This document shows, one piece after another, positions 44,574 through 53,983 of a stretch of 64,000 nt of DNA. This DNA comes from JAHQVI01 sp963727575 (lineage in GTDB: Bacteria; Pseudomonadota; Alphaproteobacteria; Rhizobiales; Rhodomicrobiaceae), in the NCBI GenBank assembly GCA_963727575.1, contig CAVSIA010000032.1, forward strand, positions 88,438-152,437, given 5' to 3'. Both the position numbers and the translations under genes were made by a program. The notes beneath the pieces were generated by a model that saw only the letters and a list, made by a program, of their open reading frames with translations, was not told the DNA's origin and searched no databases. Every line of letters begins with the position of its first letter. Positions within the stretch are counted from its first letter, which is position 1.

Positions 44574-45479
44574 ATGTGGCAGGAACGCGAGCCGGACGAG
44601 CGGATCGAGGTCGATGTCGATGGCCATCGCGTCGTCGCCTATTCTTATGGCTCGGGCGACGAGATCGTGTTCTGCCTAAATGGCGGGCCGGGGCTGCCTT
44701 GCGACTATCTGCGCGACGCGCACACCTTCCTCGCCGATCACGGCTGCCGGGTCGTTGCCTTCGACCAGCTCGGCTGCGGCGCGTCCGACCGCCCGACCGA
44801 TCCGGCGCTATGGTCTATCACCCGCTACGTTGAGGAAACTGAAACCCTCCGTCAGAAACTCGGCCTCGGCAAGGTGCATCTGCTCGGCCATAGCTGGGGC
44901 GGGTGGCTCGCCATCGAATATGCGCTGACGCACGGGCAAGCGCTGAAGACGCTGATCCTGGAGGATACCGTCGCCAACATCCCGCATCTGATGCAGGAGT
45001 TGCACCGGCTGCGCGAAGCGCTCGGTCCGGAAGCAGCCGCCATGATGCTCGCCTGTGAGGCGGCGGAAGATTACGAGCACCCGGCCTACAAGGCGGCCAT
45101 GACTCTGCTCACCTACCGCCACGTCTGCCGCCTTCGTGACTGGCCTGCACCGGTATTGCGGTCGTTGAACGACTGGAATATGGCTCCCTATATGGCGATG
45201 CAGGGTCCAAACGAGTTTCTCTATATCGGCAATCTGAAGGACTGGAATCGCGTGCCCGACCTGCATCGCATCACCGTCCCTACACTGATTGCCGTCGGTC
45301 ATCACGACGAGCTGACACCGGCCTGCGCCGCGCTGATGAAGCGCAACCTGCCGAATGCCGAGCTTGTCGTGTTCCCGAATTCGAGTCACATGCCGTTTTA
45401 TGAGGAGCCGGCCGCCTATGACGGGGCGCTGCTCGGCTTTCTTGGCCGCCATCGCGGCGCGGAAGGGGAGGCGGCCTGA
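44574..45479 (+). CDS. Proline iminopeptidase-like alpha/beta hydrolase (S33 family)
   Basis: A 301-residue alpha/beta hydrolase. The oxyanion segment is CLNGGPGLPCDYL, and the nucleophile elbow GHSWGGW gives the catalytic Ser. The Asp is in VGHHDELTPACA and the His in FPNSSHMPFYEEP. The NGGPG motif and length match prolyl aminopeptidases, which remove N-terminal residues or cleave related amides. It overlaps the next gene by one base. In this operon it may release an amine or amino acid from an imported conjugate. Confidence 0.88.
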   Translation: MWQEREPDERIEVDVDGHRVVAYSYGSGDEIVFCLNGGPGLPCDYLRDAHTFLADHGCRVVAFDQLGCGASDRPTDPALWSITRYVEETETLRQKLGLGKVHLLGHSWGGWLAIEYALTHGQALKTLILEDTVANIPHLMQELHRLREALGPEAAAMMLACEAAEDYEHPAYKAAMTLLTYRHVCRLRDWPAPVLRSLNDWNMAPYMAMQGPNEFLYIGNLKDWNRVPDLHRITVPTLIAVGHHDELTPACAALMKRNLPNAELVVFPNSSHMPFYEEPAAYDGALLGFLGRHRGAEGEAA

Positions 45480-46177
45480 TGTCGTGGAAGACGCGCAACC
45501 GCTCCTTCTACTATCAGCTCGCGCCGGAGCCGGACGATCCGGATCTCGATCCGGCAACCACTGCGCTGCTGGTCATCGACGTGCAGAACGTCTATCTGGC
45601 GCGCCCCGACCGCGACCGGCTTAAAACGGAAGCCGAGCGCGCCGACTATGACGGCTGGACCGGGTTCCATGAGCGTATGCACGGCACGGTGATCCCGAAC
45701 ATCGCCGATGCGCTGGCGGCCTTCCGCGCACGCGGCATCGAATGCATCTTCGCCCGCATCGCCTGCCAGACCAAGGACGGCCGCGACCGGTCGCTGAGCC
45801 AGAAGAAGCCGGGCTTCAACAATCTGCTGCTGCCGAAGGACGAGGACCCGTCGCAGATCGTCGCGGGGCTCGCGCCGCAGGGCGACGAGATCGTCATCAC
45901 CAAGACCACAGACAGCGCCCTGACCGGCTCCAACTTGCGGCTGATCCTCGCCAATCTCGGCATCCGCACGGTGATCTGCGCCGGCATCTTCACCGATCAA
46001 TGCGTGTCCTCGACGGTGCGCAGCCTCGCGGATGAGAGCTTCGACGTGGTGGTGCTGGAGGATTGCTGCGCGGCCGCGACCGACGAGCTGCACGCGCGCG
46101 AACTGGAGATCATCAACATGATCTACTGCAATGTCATGACGCTCGCCGAGCTTAAGGGGCTGATCGGTTTGGAGTGA
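45479..46177 (+). CDS. Isochorismatase-like cysteine hydrolase (RutB/nicotinamidase-like)
   Basis: A 232-residue hydrolase with the family triad: Asp in LLVIDVQNVYL, Lys in VITKTTDSALTGS and the nucleophile Cys in FTDQCVSSTVRSLAD. Members hydrolyse amides, ureido or isochorismate-type bonds; this one is nearest to the amidase-like (RutB, N-carbamoyl) group by general pattern, though the substrate cannot be fixed. Its start overlaps the stop of the peptidase-like gene (TGATG), implying coupled function. Confidence 0.88.
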   Translation: MSWKTRNRSFYYQLAPEPDDPDLDPATTALLVIDVQNVYLARPDRDRLKTEAERADYDGWTGFHERMHGTVIPNIADALAAFRARGIECIFARIACQTKDGRDRSLSQKKPGFNNLLLPKDEDPSQIVAGLAPQGDEIVITKTTDSALTGSNLRLILANLGIRTVICAGIFTDQCVSSTVRSLADESFDVVVLEDCCAAATDELHARELEIINMIYCNVMTLAELKGLIGLE

Positions 46178-46227
46178 CTGGAGACGTATGCGGATTGTGG
46201 ACACGTTGACGGAGGGTTTCGGCCTTA

Positions 46228-46250
46228 CCCTCTCCCGCAAGGGGAGAGGG
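46228..46250. repeat. Short palindromic repeat, CCCTCTCCC family
   Basis: CCCTCTCCC-GCAA-GGGGAGAGGG forms a hairpin between the cysteine hydrolase and kinase genes. It is a single unit of the family seen twice at 15001-15074. Confidence 0.7.
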
Positions 46251-46289
46251 CAGTTAAGATAAGAGCTGATGCCTCAGGGAGGGCAGAGA

Positions 46290-47307
46290 ATGTACAGCGA
46301 AGACTTCATCGGACAGCTTAAGCGGGGCCTGCGGGCGGAGCTGCCGCGGTGGGGACTGGCGGGCGACGCCGAACTCCGCCTGCTGACGGTCTCGGAAAAC
46401 GCGACCTTCCGTGCGCACGACCCTGCCATAGGGCGGGACATCATCTTCCGCGTCCACCGGCAGGGCTACCACACCCGCGCCGAGATCGAGTCCGAGCTGG
46501 CGTGGCTCGACGCGCTCAACCGCGATAAGATCGTCGATACGCTCACCATCGTTCCGCTGACGGACGGCTCGCATATCGCCGATATCGACGACGGCGGCAC
46601 CGTCCGGCATGTCGTGGCGTTCGATCTCCTGCCCGGCAAGGAACCGGACGAGGCGAGCGGGCTTGCCGGCTGGTTTCGCGAGCTCGGCGTGGTCAGCGCC
46701 CGGCTCCATGCCCATGTCCGCCATTGGCAGAAGCCGGACGGGTTCGTCCGCAAGGTGTGGAACTTTTCATCCACCCTCGGCGACGCGCCGCTCTGGGGCG
46801 ACTGGCGCGAGGGCCTCGGCCTCACCGCCGAAGGCCGCGAGGTGTTGGAGACGACGGCCAGGGTCCTGCAGAAGCGGCTTGCAGACTATGGCGAGACGCC
46901 CGACAAATTCGGCCTGATCCACGCCGATCTGCGCTGCGCCAACCTGCTGGTCGACGGCGACCGCCTGTCGGTGATCGACTTCGACGATTGCGGTTTCAGC
47001 TGGTACCTCTACGACTTCGCCGCCGCGATCAGCTTCCTCGAACACGAGCCCTATATCCCGGAACTGCTGGACGCCTGGATCGCCGGCTACCGCACGGTGA
47101 CGCCGCTCACCGACGAGGAAACCAGGCATCATGCCGGTGTTCATCATGCTGCGGCGGATGCTGTTGACCGCCTGGATCGCGTCGCATTCCGAGACGCCGA
47201 CCGCGCAGGAGATGGGCGAGGCCTACACTGACGGCACGGTGGCGTTGGCTCGCGCGTTCCTCGCCGAGCATGCCGGCGCCGAAATGGCAGGGAGCACGGC
47301 CAGATGA
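46290..47307 (+). CDS. APH-family phosphotransferase (apparent frameshift near 47127)
   Basis: A small-molecule kinase of the aminoglycoside/choline kinase fold. Catalytic motifs are FGLIHADLRCANLLVDGD and the metal-binding VIDFDDCGFSWYLYD. The main frame loses its proper C-terminus. If one base is dropped around 47124-47130 the frame continues MPVFIMLRRMLLTAWIASH to a stop at 47305-47307, overlapping the next gene start (ATGA). The restored length is 338 residues. The start at 46290 follows GGGAGGGCAGAG. Kinases of this group are often paired or fused with class III aminotransferase-like phospho-lyases, as here, suggesting phosphorylation of an amino alcohol. Confidence 0.83.
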
Positions 47308-48745
47308 CGGGCGAAGCCACGGAAATTCTGGCGCTCAACGCCTTCCGCGAAACCAAGGGCGCCGCGCTCGACAAGGAGATCGCCGCGCTGGTCCGCCGCC
47401 GGCGAAAGAGCTTCGGCGCGGCCTCGGTGCTGTTCTACGACGAGCCGATCAAGATCGTGCGCGCCGAGGGCGCCTACATCTACGCCTCCGACGGCCGCCG
47501 CTATCTCGACTTCTACAACAACGTCCCGACGGTCGGGCATACCCATCCGAAGGTGGTCGCAGCGGTCACCAGACAGATCGGCGAGTTCAACATCCACTCG
47601 CGCTATCTCTATGACATCGTTCACGATTATGCCGAGAAGCTGCTGGCGACTTTCCCGGCGAAGCTGAGCAATGTCGTGCTGACCTGCACCGGCAGCGAGA
47701 GCAACGACCTGGCGCTCAGGATCGCCAAGAAGGCGAGCGGCGGCACCGGCTTCATCGTGACCGAGACCGCCTATCACGGCAACACCACGCCGTGACCGAG
47801 ATCTCGCCGTCCTCCTATAAGGTCGGCGGCCCGCCGCCCTATGTGCGCACCGTTCCGGCGCCCGATCCGCGTCATTATCGGCGGCGATCTCGGCAAGGCG
47901 GTTCGCCAAGGCGGTGTCCGACGCAATCGATCGCGATGCAGGCGGACGACATACGCGTCGCCGCACTCGTCGCCGACACGGTGTTTTCCAGCGACGGCGT
48001 TTTTGCTGATCCGGCCGGCTTTCTCGTGCCCGCGGTGAAAGCGGTGCGCAAGGCGGGCGGCCTTTTCATCGCCGACGAAGTGCAGCCCGGCTTCGGGCGC
48101 CTGGGCGCTGGGATGTGGGGCTTTGCGCGCCACGGCCTCGTGCCCGACATCGTCACCATGGGCAAGCCGATGGGCAATGGCTATCCGGTCGCCGGGCTGG
48201 TCACGCGCCCGGAGCTGCTTTCCGCCTTCGTTGACGAGTTCGGTTATTTCAACACCTTCGCCGCCTCACCCGCTGCCGCCGCGGCGGGCCTTGCCGTGCT
48301 GGAGGTGATCGAAGAGGAAGGGCTGATCGAGAACGCCGCCGCGGTCGGCGGGCATATGCTCCGCAGCCTCGAAGAGTTGGCCGTTCGCTATCCGGCGGTG
48401 AGCGCCGTGCGCGGGGCCGGGCTCTATCTCGGCGTCGAGTTTTGCCGCGCCCCCGACTTCAAGACGCCCGCGCCCGATCTCGCCAGGAAAATGATCAACG
48501 GCCTGCGCCAGCGCGGCATCCTGATCGGCGCCGCCGGGAAGTACGGCAACGTCCTGAAGATCCGCCCGCCGCTCTGCGTCACCACCGCCCACACCGATGA
48601 GCTGGTCGGCAAGATGGCGGAAATTCTTGCCGCCGAAGGCGGCGGCATAAGCCCGGCCTCTGCACATACTCAGGCTAGATCGAAACCGCGTCGCCCCGGA
48701 CGAAGCGGAGCGAAGATCCGGGGGCCAATCATGTATCCGCAATGA
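47304..48745 (+). CDS. Class III aminotransferase / amino-alcohol-phosphate phospho-lyase-like enzyme (four apparent indels)
   Basis: A PLP enzyme of fold type I. The N-terminal third is open to 47790. The remainder is recovered by adding one G at about 47790 and removing single bases near 47879, 47900 and 47935; between these the text reads as normal class III sequence (GGDLGKAFAKAVSDAIDR, MQADDIRVAAL). The restored length is 479 residues. The PLP lysine lies in IVTMGKPMGNGYPVAGLV, the form seen in ethanolamine-phosphate and hydroxylysine-phosphate phospho-lyases and AGXT2. The last 25 or so residues read into an intergenic repeat. The substrate is presumably made by the preceding kinase. 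Confidence 0.78.
48690..48726. repeat. Palindromic repeat overlapping the aminotransferase 3' end
   Basis: GTCGCCCCGGACGAAGCGGA faces GAAGATCCGGGGGCC. This is the same family as 44447 and 12858. It forms the last codons of the aminotransferase reading frame. Confidence 0.65.
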
Positions 48746-48816
48746 ATGCCGTACCGAAAGGAAAGTGGGCCTCGGCGCAAGGCCGGGGCGACGAATGAAG
48801 GCGGCTTAGTCCCGGC

Positions 48817-50381
48817 CTAAAATTGCGCTCCGGCATTGGTTCGCTGCGGCCTGCCGCTCGGCCGGTGAAACGGCGTTCGCTCGGCGCGCGCGGGCGCGAG
48901 CGGCGCTTCGTCGGTGAAATGATCGCCGGCGACCTCGGCAAGCGTACGGCGCTTTTCAAAAATCGGACGCAGGCGGAACAGTTCGCGGATCTCCTGAAGC
49001 CACACTGGCGACGAGTGAGCGAAGCACCAGCGAAAAGCGCGGCGCTGGTCCAGGTCCCGCGTAGACCGCAAGGCGCCACAGCGCCCGCGGCCGCAGATGG
49101 ACGATGGCTTCGGTCAGCTTGACCAGCACGGCGATTTGCCAGGGACGCAGATGCCGCGTCCCGAGGATCTGGTGACGATAGTCCCAGCGCGACTGGTCGG
49201 GCTCGATAACCTCGCGCTGCTCGTTGTCGCGGTAGAAGCCGGTCCAGCGATGAGGGGTGACATACATCGCGTTGAGCAGGTCGGGGTCGTAGAGGAGGAG
49301 CTGCTTGAAGCGACCGCCAGTAGTCGCGTAGAATCTCCTGCTCGAAGCCGACAATATGGCCGACCATGGACAGGATGCCGTGCCGGCGTAACAGCCGGAT
49401 CGCTTCGAGATCGTCGCGCGTCGTCGAGCCCTTTGCGGATTTTGGCGATGGTCTCAGGATCGGTGGTCTCCATCCCCATCAGCACGCATTCGATACCGGC
49501 CCGCTTGTACAGATGCAGGATGTCGGCGTCGCGGACGATGTCGGGGGCGCGGATGGTGGCGAACAGTTTCACCGGCACTTTTTCGGCGACGACCGCTTCG
49601 AGGAAACGCTGCCAGATGCGCTTCGACGAGGTCGGGTTTTCATCCGCCAGATCGATGAAATTGACGCCTTTCTCGCGGTGCAGCCATCCGATCTCGGCGG
49701 CGGTCTTTTCCACGTCGCGATAGCGCCATTTGGTCCAGAAGCCGCGCTGGCCGCAATAGGTGCATTGATGCGGGCAGCCGCGCGAGAATTGCACCACGGC
49801 CGAACGCCCGGCGCCCCAGCATTGGTAGAGGTCCCAGTCCTCGATCAGCTCCCAGCCGACCCGGCGGGCGTCGAGATCGGCGATCATCGCCGCCGGGGCG
49901 GTCGAGCGGACGCTGCCGCCCTCGCGATAATCGATGCCGTTCACGCGGCCGAGCGGGGCGGCCGTCTCCATGGCATCGGCAAGATGCACGGCGGTCGCTT
50001 CTCCCTCGCCGCGCACGATGACATCGATGCACGGCTCGGCGGCGAGGATCTCCTTGCCGTGATAGGTGGGATAGACGCCGCCATAGACGATCGGCACGCC
50101 GGGGAGCTGCACTTGAGCGCCCGCGCCATGGCGATCACGGATGGATGGGCGGGCGTCGATCCGGCATGGCCGGTCATGATGGCGTCCGGGCGGGCTTTCG
50201 CGGCTTCGGCGGCGGTCTCGGCGACCGACAGCCGCCGCGCTTCGGCGTCGAGCAGGCTGACCTCATGGCCGGCATCGATCAGCGCGCCGCCGACCCAGAG
50301 CAGCCCGAGCGGCGTCTGCGCGCCGACGCCGTATACGCTGGAGATCGAGTGGTAGGGCGGATTGATCAGCAGAATGCGCAT
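48817..50381 (-). CDS. bchE: BchE-like B12-binding radical SAM protein (four apparent indels)
   Basis: The restored 520-residue protein has an N-terminal cobalamin-binding domain (MRILLINPPYHS, TGHAGSTPAHP, VYGGVYPTYHGKE). A radical SAM domain follows with the cluster motif CPHQCTYCGQRGFW, then FIDLADENPT, and a C-terminal AYVTPHRW-like region (AMYVTPHRWTGFY). The pattern is that of BchE, the oxygen-independent Mg-protoporphyrin monomethyl ester cyclase, though related methylases exist. The frame is broken at about 50112 (one base missing) and at 49430, 49307 and 49060 (one extra each); correcting these gives a length divisible by three. The start at 50381 has GGAG upstream; 50408 is an alternative. 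No other photosynthesis gene is in the window. Confidence 0.72.
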
Positions 50382-50495
50382 CTTACCGGCTCCAGCGTCG
50401 GCGTTCATCGCCTGCCACAGCCTAGCATGTACGAAACTGAACGATGGCTTTATGGAAAGCGCTTCATCGTCGCACCCGGCGGCGTCCCAAACGGG

Positions 50496-51626
50496 TCAGC
50501 CGCCGGTTTCCTGCTGCCCGAACCATTTCTGGTGGAGGTCCGCATAGGTGCCGTCTTCGATGAGCTTCAAGAGTGCCTGGTCGATGGGACGGCGAAGCGG
50601 GCTGCCGATCGGGAAAATAATGCCGTAGCTCTCCGGGCGGAACTGACCGCCGGCGACGCGGGCGCGCGACTCGTTCTTGGTGAAATACATGATGATCGGC
50701 GTGTCGTAGACGGCGGCCTGCGCCTTGCCGTTCAACACCGAACGGGCCGCGAAGTCGAAGTCCTTATAGCTGCGGATGATCGCGCCCAGCTCGCTCGCAT
50801 AGGTCGCCGATGTGCTGCCTTCGACGACGGCGATGCGTTTGCCGCGCAGGTCGGCCGGGCCGGCGATCTCGCCGCGCAAGGTCTGCATGGTCAGCGAGGT
50901 GGTGGCGAATGCCGTGAAATAGGAAATCAGCACGATGCCGGCATAGATCCATACGATTGCGGCGACGCGCGCGAAGATCCGGTGCGGGTGCGCCTGAGCC
51001 GCGCCGCCCATCAATTCCGCGCACCAGAAGATCGCGTCGAAAATGCCGGGCAAATAGGTTTCCGCGATCGGCAGCCCGTCATCGCGCCCGCGCGCCAGGA
51101 ACCAGATCACATGTGCCGGAACGATGAGCACGAGCAGGAAGAAGCCGAGCACCTTGAGCGTGTTCTCCGAGAACATGATCGCCAGCATGTTCACGCCTTC
51201 GCCTTCCGCCGGCACCATGATGGACAAGCCCGACCGGAACATCGGCTGGGAGAAATCCAGCTTCTTGCCCCGTTCGGAGGTGATCGAGATGGCGGAAATG
51301 CCGGCGGCGTCCTTGCCTTGCTGGACTGCGCCGAGGACTTCCGGCAGCCGCTCATAGATGACGAACCGGCTCTTGATGCCGACTTCGCGCGCAATCGCGT
51401 GCCAGAGATCGACGCTGAAGCCGGATAGCTCCGCGCCATTCTTCATGACGAACGGCGCAACCGCCCGCGTCGCGACGGTGAGTTCCGGGCCGGATGGGAC
51501 GGGCGCACCCGCCGCAGGGGCCTGGCCCGGCTGTGGTTTTTCCTGCGCACCCGCCGAAACGGCGAGGCAAAGGAACACGACGGCGGCGCCCAGCATATGG
51601 CGGGCATGTGAGACAAAATTCGGCAT
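50496..51626 (-). CDS. Prokaryotic glutamate-receptor-like channel/solute-binding protein
   Basis: A 376-residue protein with a signal peptide (about 10-27). A periplasmic binding fold of family 3 is split by a membrane module. Lobe parts lie at about 47-140 (VATRAVAPFVMKNGAELSGF) and 250-370. Between them are a first helix (about 157-176), a re-entrant pore-like segment (about 194-212, FDAIFWCAELMGGAAQAHP) and a second helix (about 220-243). This is the order of GluR0-type ionotropic receptors. The potassium filter TVGYG of GluR0 is absent. It is divergent from a lytic transglycosylase gene. Ligand and ion are unknown. The ATG at 51626 has a weak ribosome binding site. Confidence 0.82.
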   Translation of the reverse strand: MPNFVSHARHMLGAAVVFLCLAVSAGAQEKPQPGQAPAAGAPVPSGPELTVATRAVAPFVMKNGAELSGFSVDLWHAIAREVGIKSRFVIYERLPEVLGAVQQGKDAAGISAISITSERGKKLDFSQPMFRSGLSIMVPAEGEGVNMLAIMFSENTLKVLGFFLLVLIVPAHVIWFLARGRDDGLPIAETYLPGIFDAIFWCAELMGGAAQAHPHRIFARVAAIVWIYAGIVLISYFTAFATTSLTMQTLRGEIAGPADLRGKRIAVVEGSTSATYASELGAIIRSYKDFDFAARSVLNGKAQAAVYDTPIIMYFTKNESRARVAGGQFRPESYGIIFPIGSPLRRPIDQALLKLIEDGTYADLHQKWFGQQETGG

Positions 51627-51825
51627 GGCGGGACAATGCAAATGAAAAGCGGCGAAAAGATTATGGAAATCAGGCGAGAATATCTCAGGATTCCACGACG
51701 GCGAGAAGATGGCTCGTATCCCATGAGACGACGGGTCGCGGCGGGGATGCCGCGGCGAACGTTCCCGACGGAAAGCTCCAAAATTGCCCATAGCAATTCG
51801 GCGCTGTCCGCGCTAACTAGGCGCG

Positions 51826-53058
51826 ATGGTTCGACCGATCACTCGTCGCGCACTGTTATACGGCGCGCTGGGCGCTGCCGCGGCCTTTGTCGACGGCTGC
51901 CCGGTTTTCGCACAAAAATCTTCGCTGAGCTTTGCCCAATGGGTGGACCGTTTCCGCTCCAGAGCCCGCGCAAGAGGCATCCGCGACGCCGTCTATAACG
52001 GCGTGATGCAGAGTCTCAAGCCAGATACCTCCGTCTACGCGCTCGACCGGGCCCAGCCGGAGTTCCGCGAGAAGCCCTGGCAATATCTCAACCGCCGCGT
52101 GTCCGACTGGCGCGTCAATATCGGCCAGGACCGCGCCAAGGAGCAGGCAGAGCTGCTGGAGCGGATCGAGAAGAAATACGGCGTCGACCGCTACATCATG
52201 CTTGGGCTATGGGGCATGGAATCCGCGTTCGGCGACGTCGTCACCAACCCCAAGCATATGCGCCCGGTGCTCCCAGCCCTCGCCGCTCTCGCCTGGGGAG
52301 AGCCGCGCCGCCGCTCCTATTGGGAGCAGGAACTGCTGAACGCGCTCGTCATCGTGCAGCGCGGCTGGGCGAAGCCGGACAAGATGATCGGTTCCTGGGC
52401 CGGTGCGATGGGGCACACGCAATGGATGCCCGAGGTCTGGCTCAATATGGGCGTGGACTTCAACGGCGACGGACGCATCTCGCCTTTCGGCCCGCCGGAC
52501 GACGCCCTTGCCGGCACGGCGCGCTATCTGGCCGAACGCGGCAATTACCGGCGCGGCGAGGGTTGGGGCTATGAGGTGCGCCTGCCGGACGATGTAAGCC
52601 CGCAAAAGGCCGGCACGCGCCCGATCAGCGGCTGGGAAGATCTCGGCCTGAAGCGTGCCAACGGCAAGAAATTCCCCAATGGCAAGGAGAGGGCGCGGCT
52701 CTGGCAGCCCGCGCGCCGCGGCCCGGTGTTCCTGCTGACCCACAATTTCCAAGCGGTGAAATCCTACAACCCGTCCAACCTCTACGCGCTCGCCATCGTC
52801 TATCTCGGCGACCAGATCGCCGGGGAGGGACCGTTCACGCGCCAGTTCCCCGGCGGTGAGCGGCCGCTTACTCTGCCTGAGGTTCAGGAGGTCCAGCGGC
52901 GGCTGACGGCGCTCGGCCTTGACACCGGCGGCACGGATGGCCGCGTCGGCCGCGATACGATGCGGGCGGTACGCGCGTTTCAGGTCAAGGCCGGGCTGAA
53001 GCCGGCCGACGGCTATGCCGGGCTGAAAGTGCTGGCGAAGCTGCGCAAAGGCATCTGA
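51826..53058 (+). CDS. Lytic murein transglycosylase (MltB-like) with peptidoglycan-binding domain
   Basis: A 410-residue cell-wall enzyme that cleaves the MurNAc-GlcNAc bond with 1,6-anhydro product. A Tat- or Sec-like signal (PITRRALLYGALGAAAA) is followed by the SLT-like domain, with the catalytic Glu132 in LWGMESAFGD and AMGHTQWMPEVWL. The C-terminal 65 residues (LPEVQEVQRRLTALGLDTGG) form a peptidoglycan-binding domain. It acts in the periplasm or outer membrane. Confidence 0.92.
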   Translation: MVRPITRRALLYGALGAAAAFVDGCPVFAQKSSLSFAQWVDRFRSRARARGIRDAVYNGVMQSLKPDTSVYALDRAQPEFREKPWQYLNRRVSDWRVNIGQDRAKEQAELLERIEKKYGVDRYIMLGLWGMESAFGDVVTNPKHMRPVLPALAALAWGEPRRRSYWEQELLNALVIVQRGWAKPDKMIGSWAGAMGHTQWMPEVWLNMGVDFNGDGRISPFGPPDDALAGTARYLAERGNYRRGEGWGYEVRLPDDVSPQKAGTRPISGWEDLGLKRANGKKFPNGKERARLWQPARRGPVFLLTHNFQAVKSYNPSNLYALAIVYLGDQIAGEGPFTRQFPGGERPLTLPEVQEVQRRLTALGLDTGGTDGRVGRDTMRAVRAFQVKAGLKPADGYAGLKVLAKLRKGI

Positions 53059-53254
53059 CCGGCGGGTGCCGGATCCGGTACGCGCACCGCCCCTTCACCT
53101 CCTTCATTTCCCGCGCCATCCCGCACCTCTGATGTGCTGCGCGCGCCCTCGCGCTTCCCTCCGGTCTCGGAACTCATGATGCGTGAGGTCGTTAGTCGAG
53201 AGGCAACACTTAACTGGCGCCGCCGAAAGCGCAGCGCCGAAAGAAGAAGGATTT

Positions 53255-53413
53255 ATGGACTTACTTCGCATTCTCGCATCGATCTTGCTGCCGCCGCTCG
53301 GGGTTTTCCTCCAGGTCGGCATCGGCGCGCAATTCTGGCTCAACATCCTGCTGACGCTGCTCGGCTATATCCCCGGCATCGTCCACGCGGTTTACATCAT
53401 CGCAAAGAGATAG
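53255..53413 (+). CDS. YqaE/Pmp3 family small membrane protein
   Basis: A 52-residue protein with two membrane segments, beginning MDLLRILASILLPPLGVFLQ and ending YIPGIVHAVYIIAKR, the family pattern. Eukaryotic Pmp3 relatives affect membrane potential and salt tolerance; bacterial members are often stress-induced. The start at 53255 follows AAGAAGG. It lies four bases before the DUF4112 gene. Confidence 0.9.
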   Translation: MDLLRILASILLPPLGVFLQVGIGAQFWLNILLTLLGYIPGIVHAVYIIAKR

Positions 53414-53417
53414 GTCC

Positions 53418-53792
53418 ATGGCTGACGAGGACGACCTGCGCCGGTTGGAAACCCTGGCGGATTGGATGGACAGCAAGTTCCGCATTCCGGGGACCGATGT
53501 CCGCTTCGGGCTGGATTCCCTGCTTGGGATCATCCCGGGCATCGGTGACGGCGTGCTCGCCCTTCCTGCCGTCTATCTCGTCCTTGCCGCGCATCGCATG
53601 GGCGTCTCCCGCCTTGTCCTGACGCGCATGGCGGCGAATGTCGGTATCGACATGCTGGTCGGCGCGATCCCCGTGCTTGGCGACCTGTTCGACGTCGGCT
53701 TCAAGGCCAATCGGCGTAATGTGGCGCTGCTGCGCGACCATCTGAGCGAGCGCGGCGCGGTGCTGCCGAAGGCGGAATTCGCGGCCGGGTAA
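53418..53792 (+). CDS. DUF4112 family membrane protein
   Basis: A 124-residue protein with the DUF4112 core: FRIPGTDVRFGLDSLLGIIP, then PGIGDGVLALPAVYL and IPVLGDLFDVGFKANRRN. Two amphipathic or membrane segments are predicted. The function is unknown. It is probably co-transcribed with the YqaE-like gene, suggesting a joint membrane role. Confidence 0.88.
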   Translation: MADEDDLRRLETLADWMDSKFRIPGTDVRFGLDSLLGIIPGIGDGVLALPAVYLVLAAHRMGVSRLVLTRMAANVGIDMLVGAIPVLGDLFDVGFKANRRNVALLRDHLSERGAVLPKAEFAAG

Positions 53793-53983
53793 CGCTGGTT
53801 TGGGCCGTTCCAGCCTCGCATGGAAGCCGTCATCATGCATCCGCCACGGTGTTGGGGCAGCTTCGTTCGCATTCGGACGATCGATGACGTGTCGTCGGTC
53901 GCGATTTGGCATTTGCGTCGAATGCGTATAATCCCGAAGCGTGGCACATGTGGCGCGATGCGCCGGTATGGGGGCGGGACGAC

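Noticed and set aside
46290..48745. Kinase and aminotransferase genes as decayed pseudogenes
   Set aside because: Protein sequence is well conserved on both sides of each single-base break and the corrected lengths are exact codon multiples; sequencing error is more likely.
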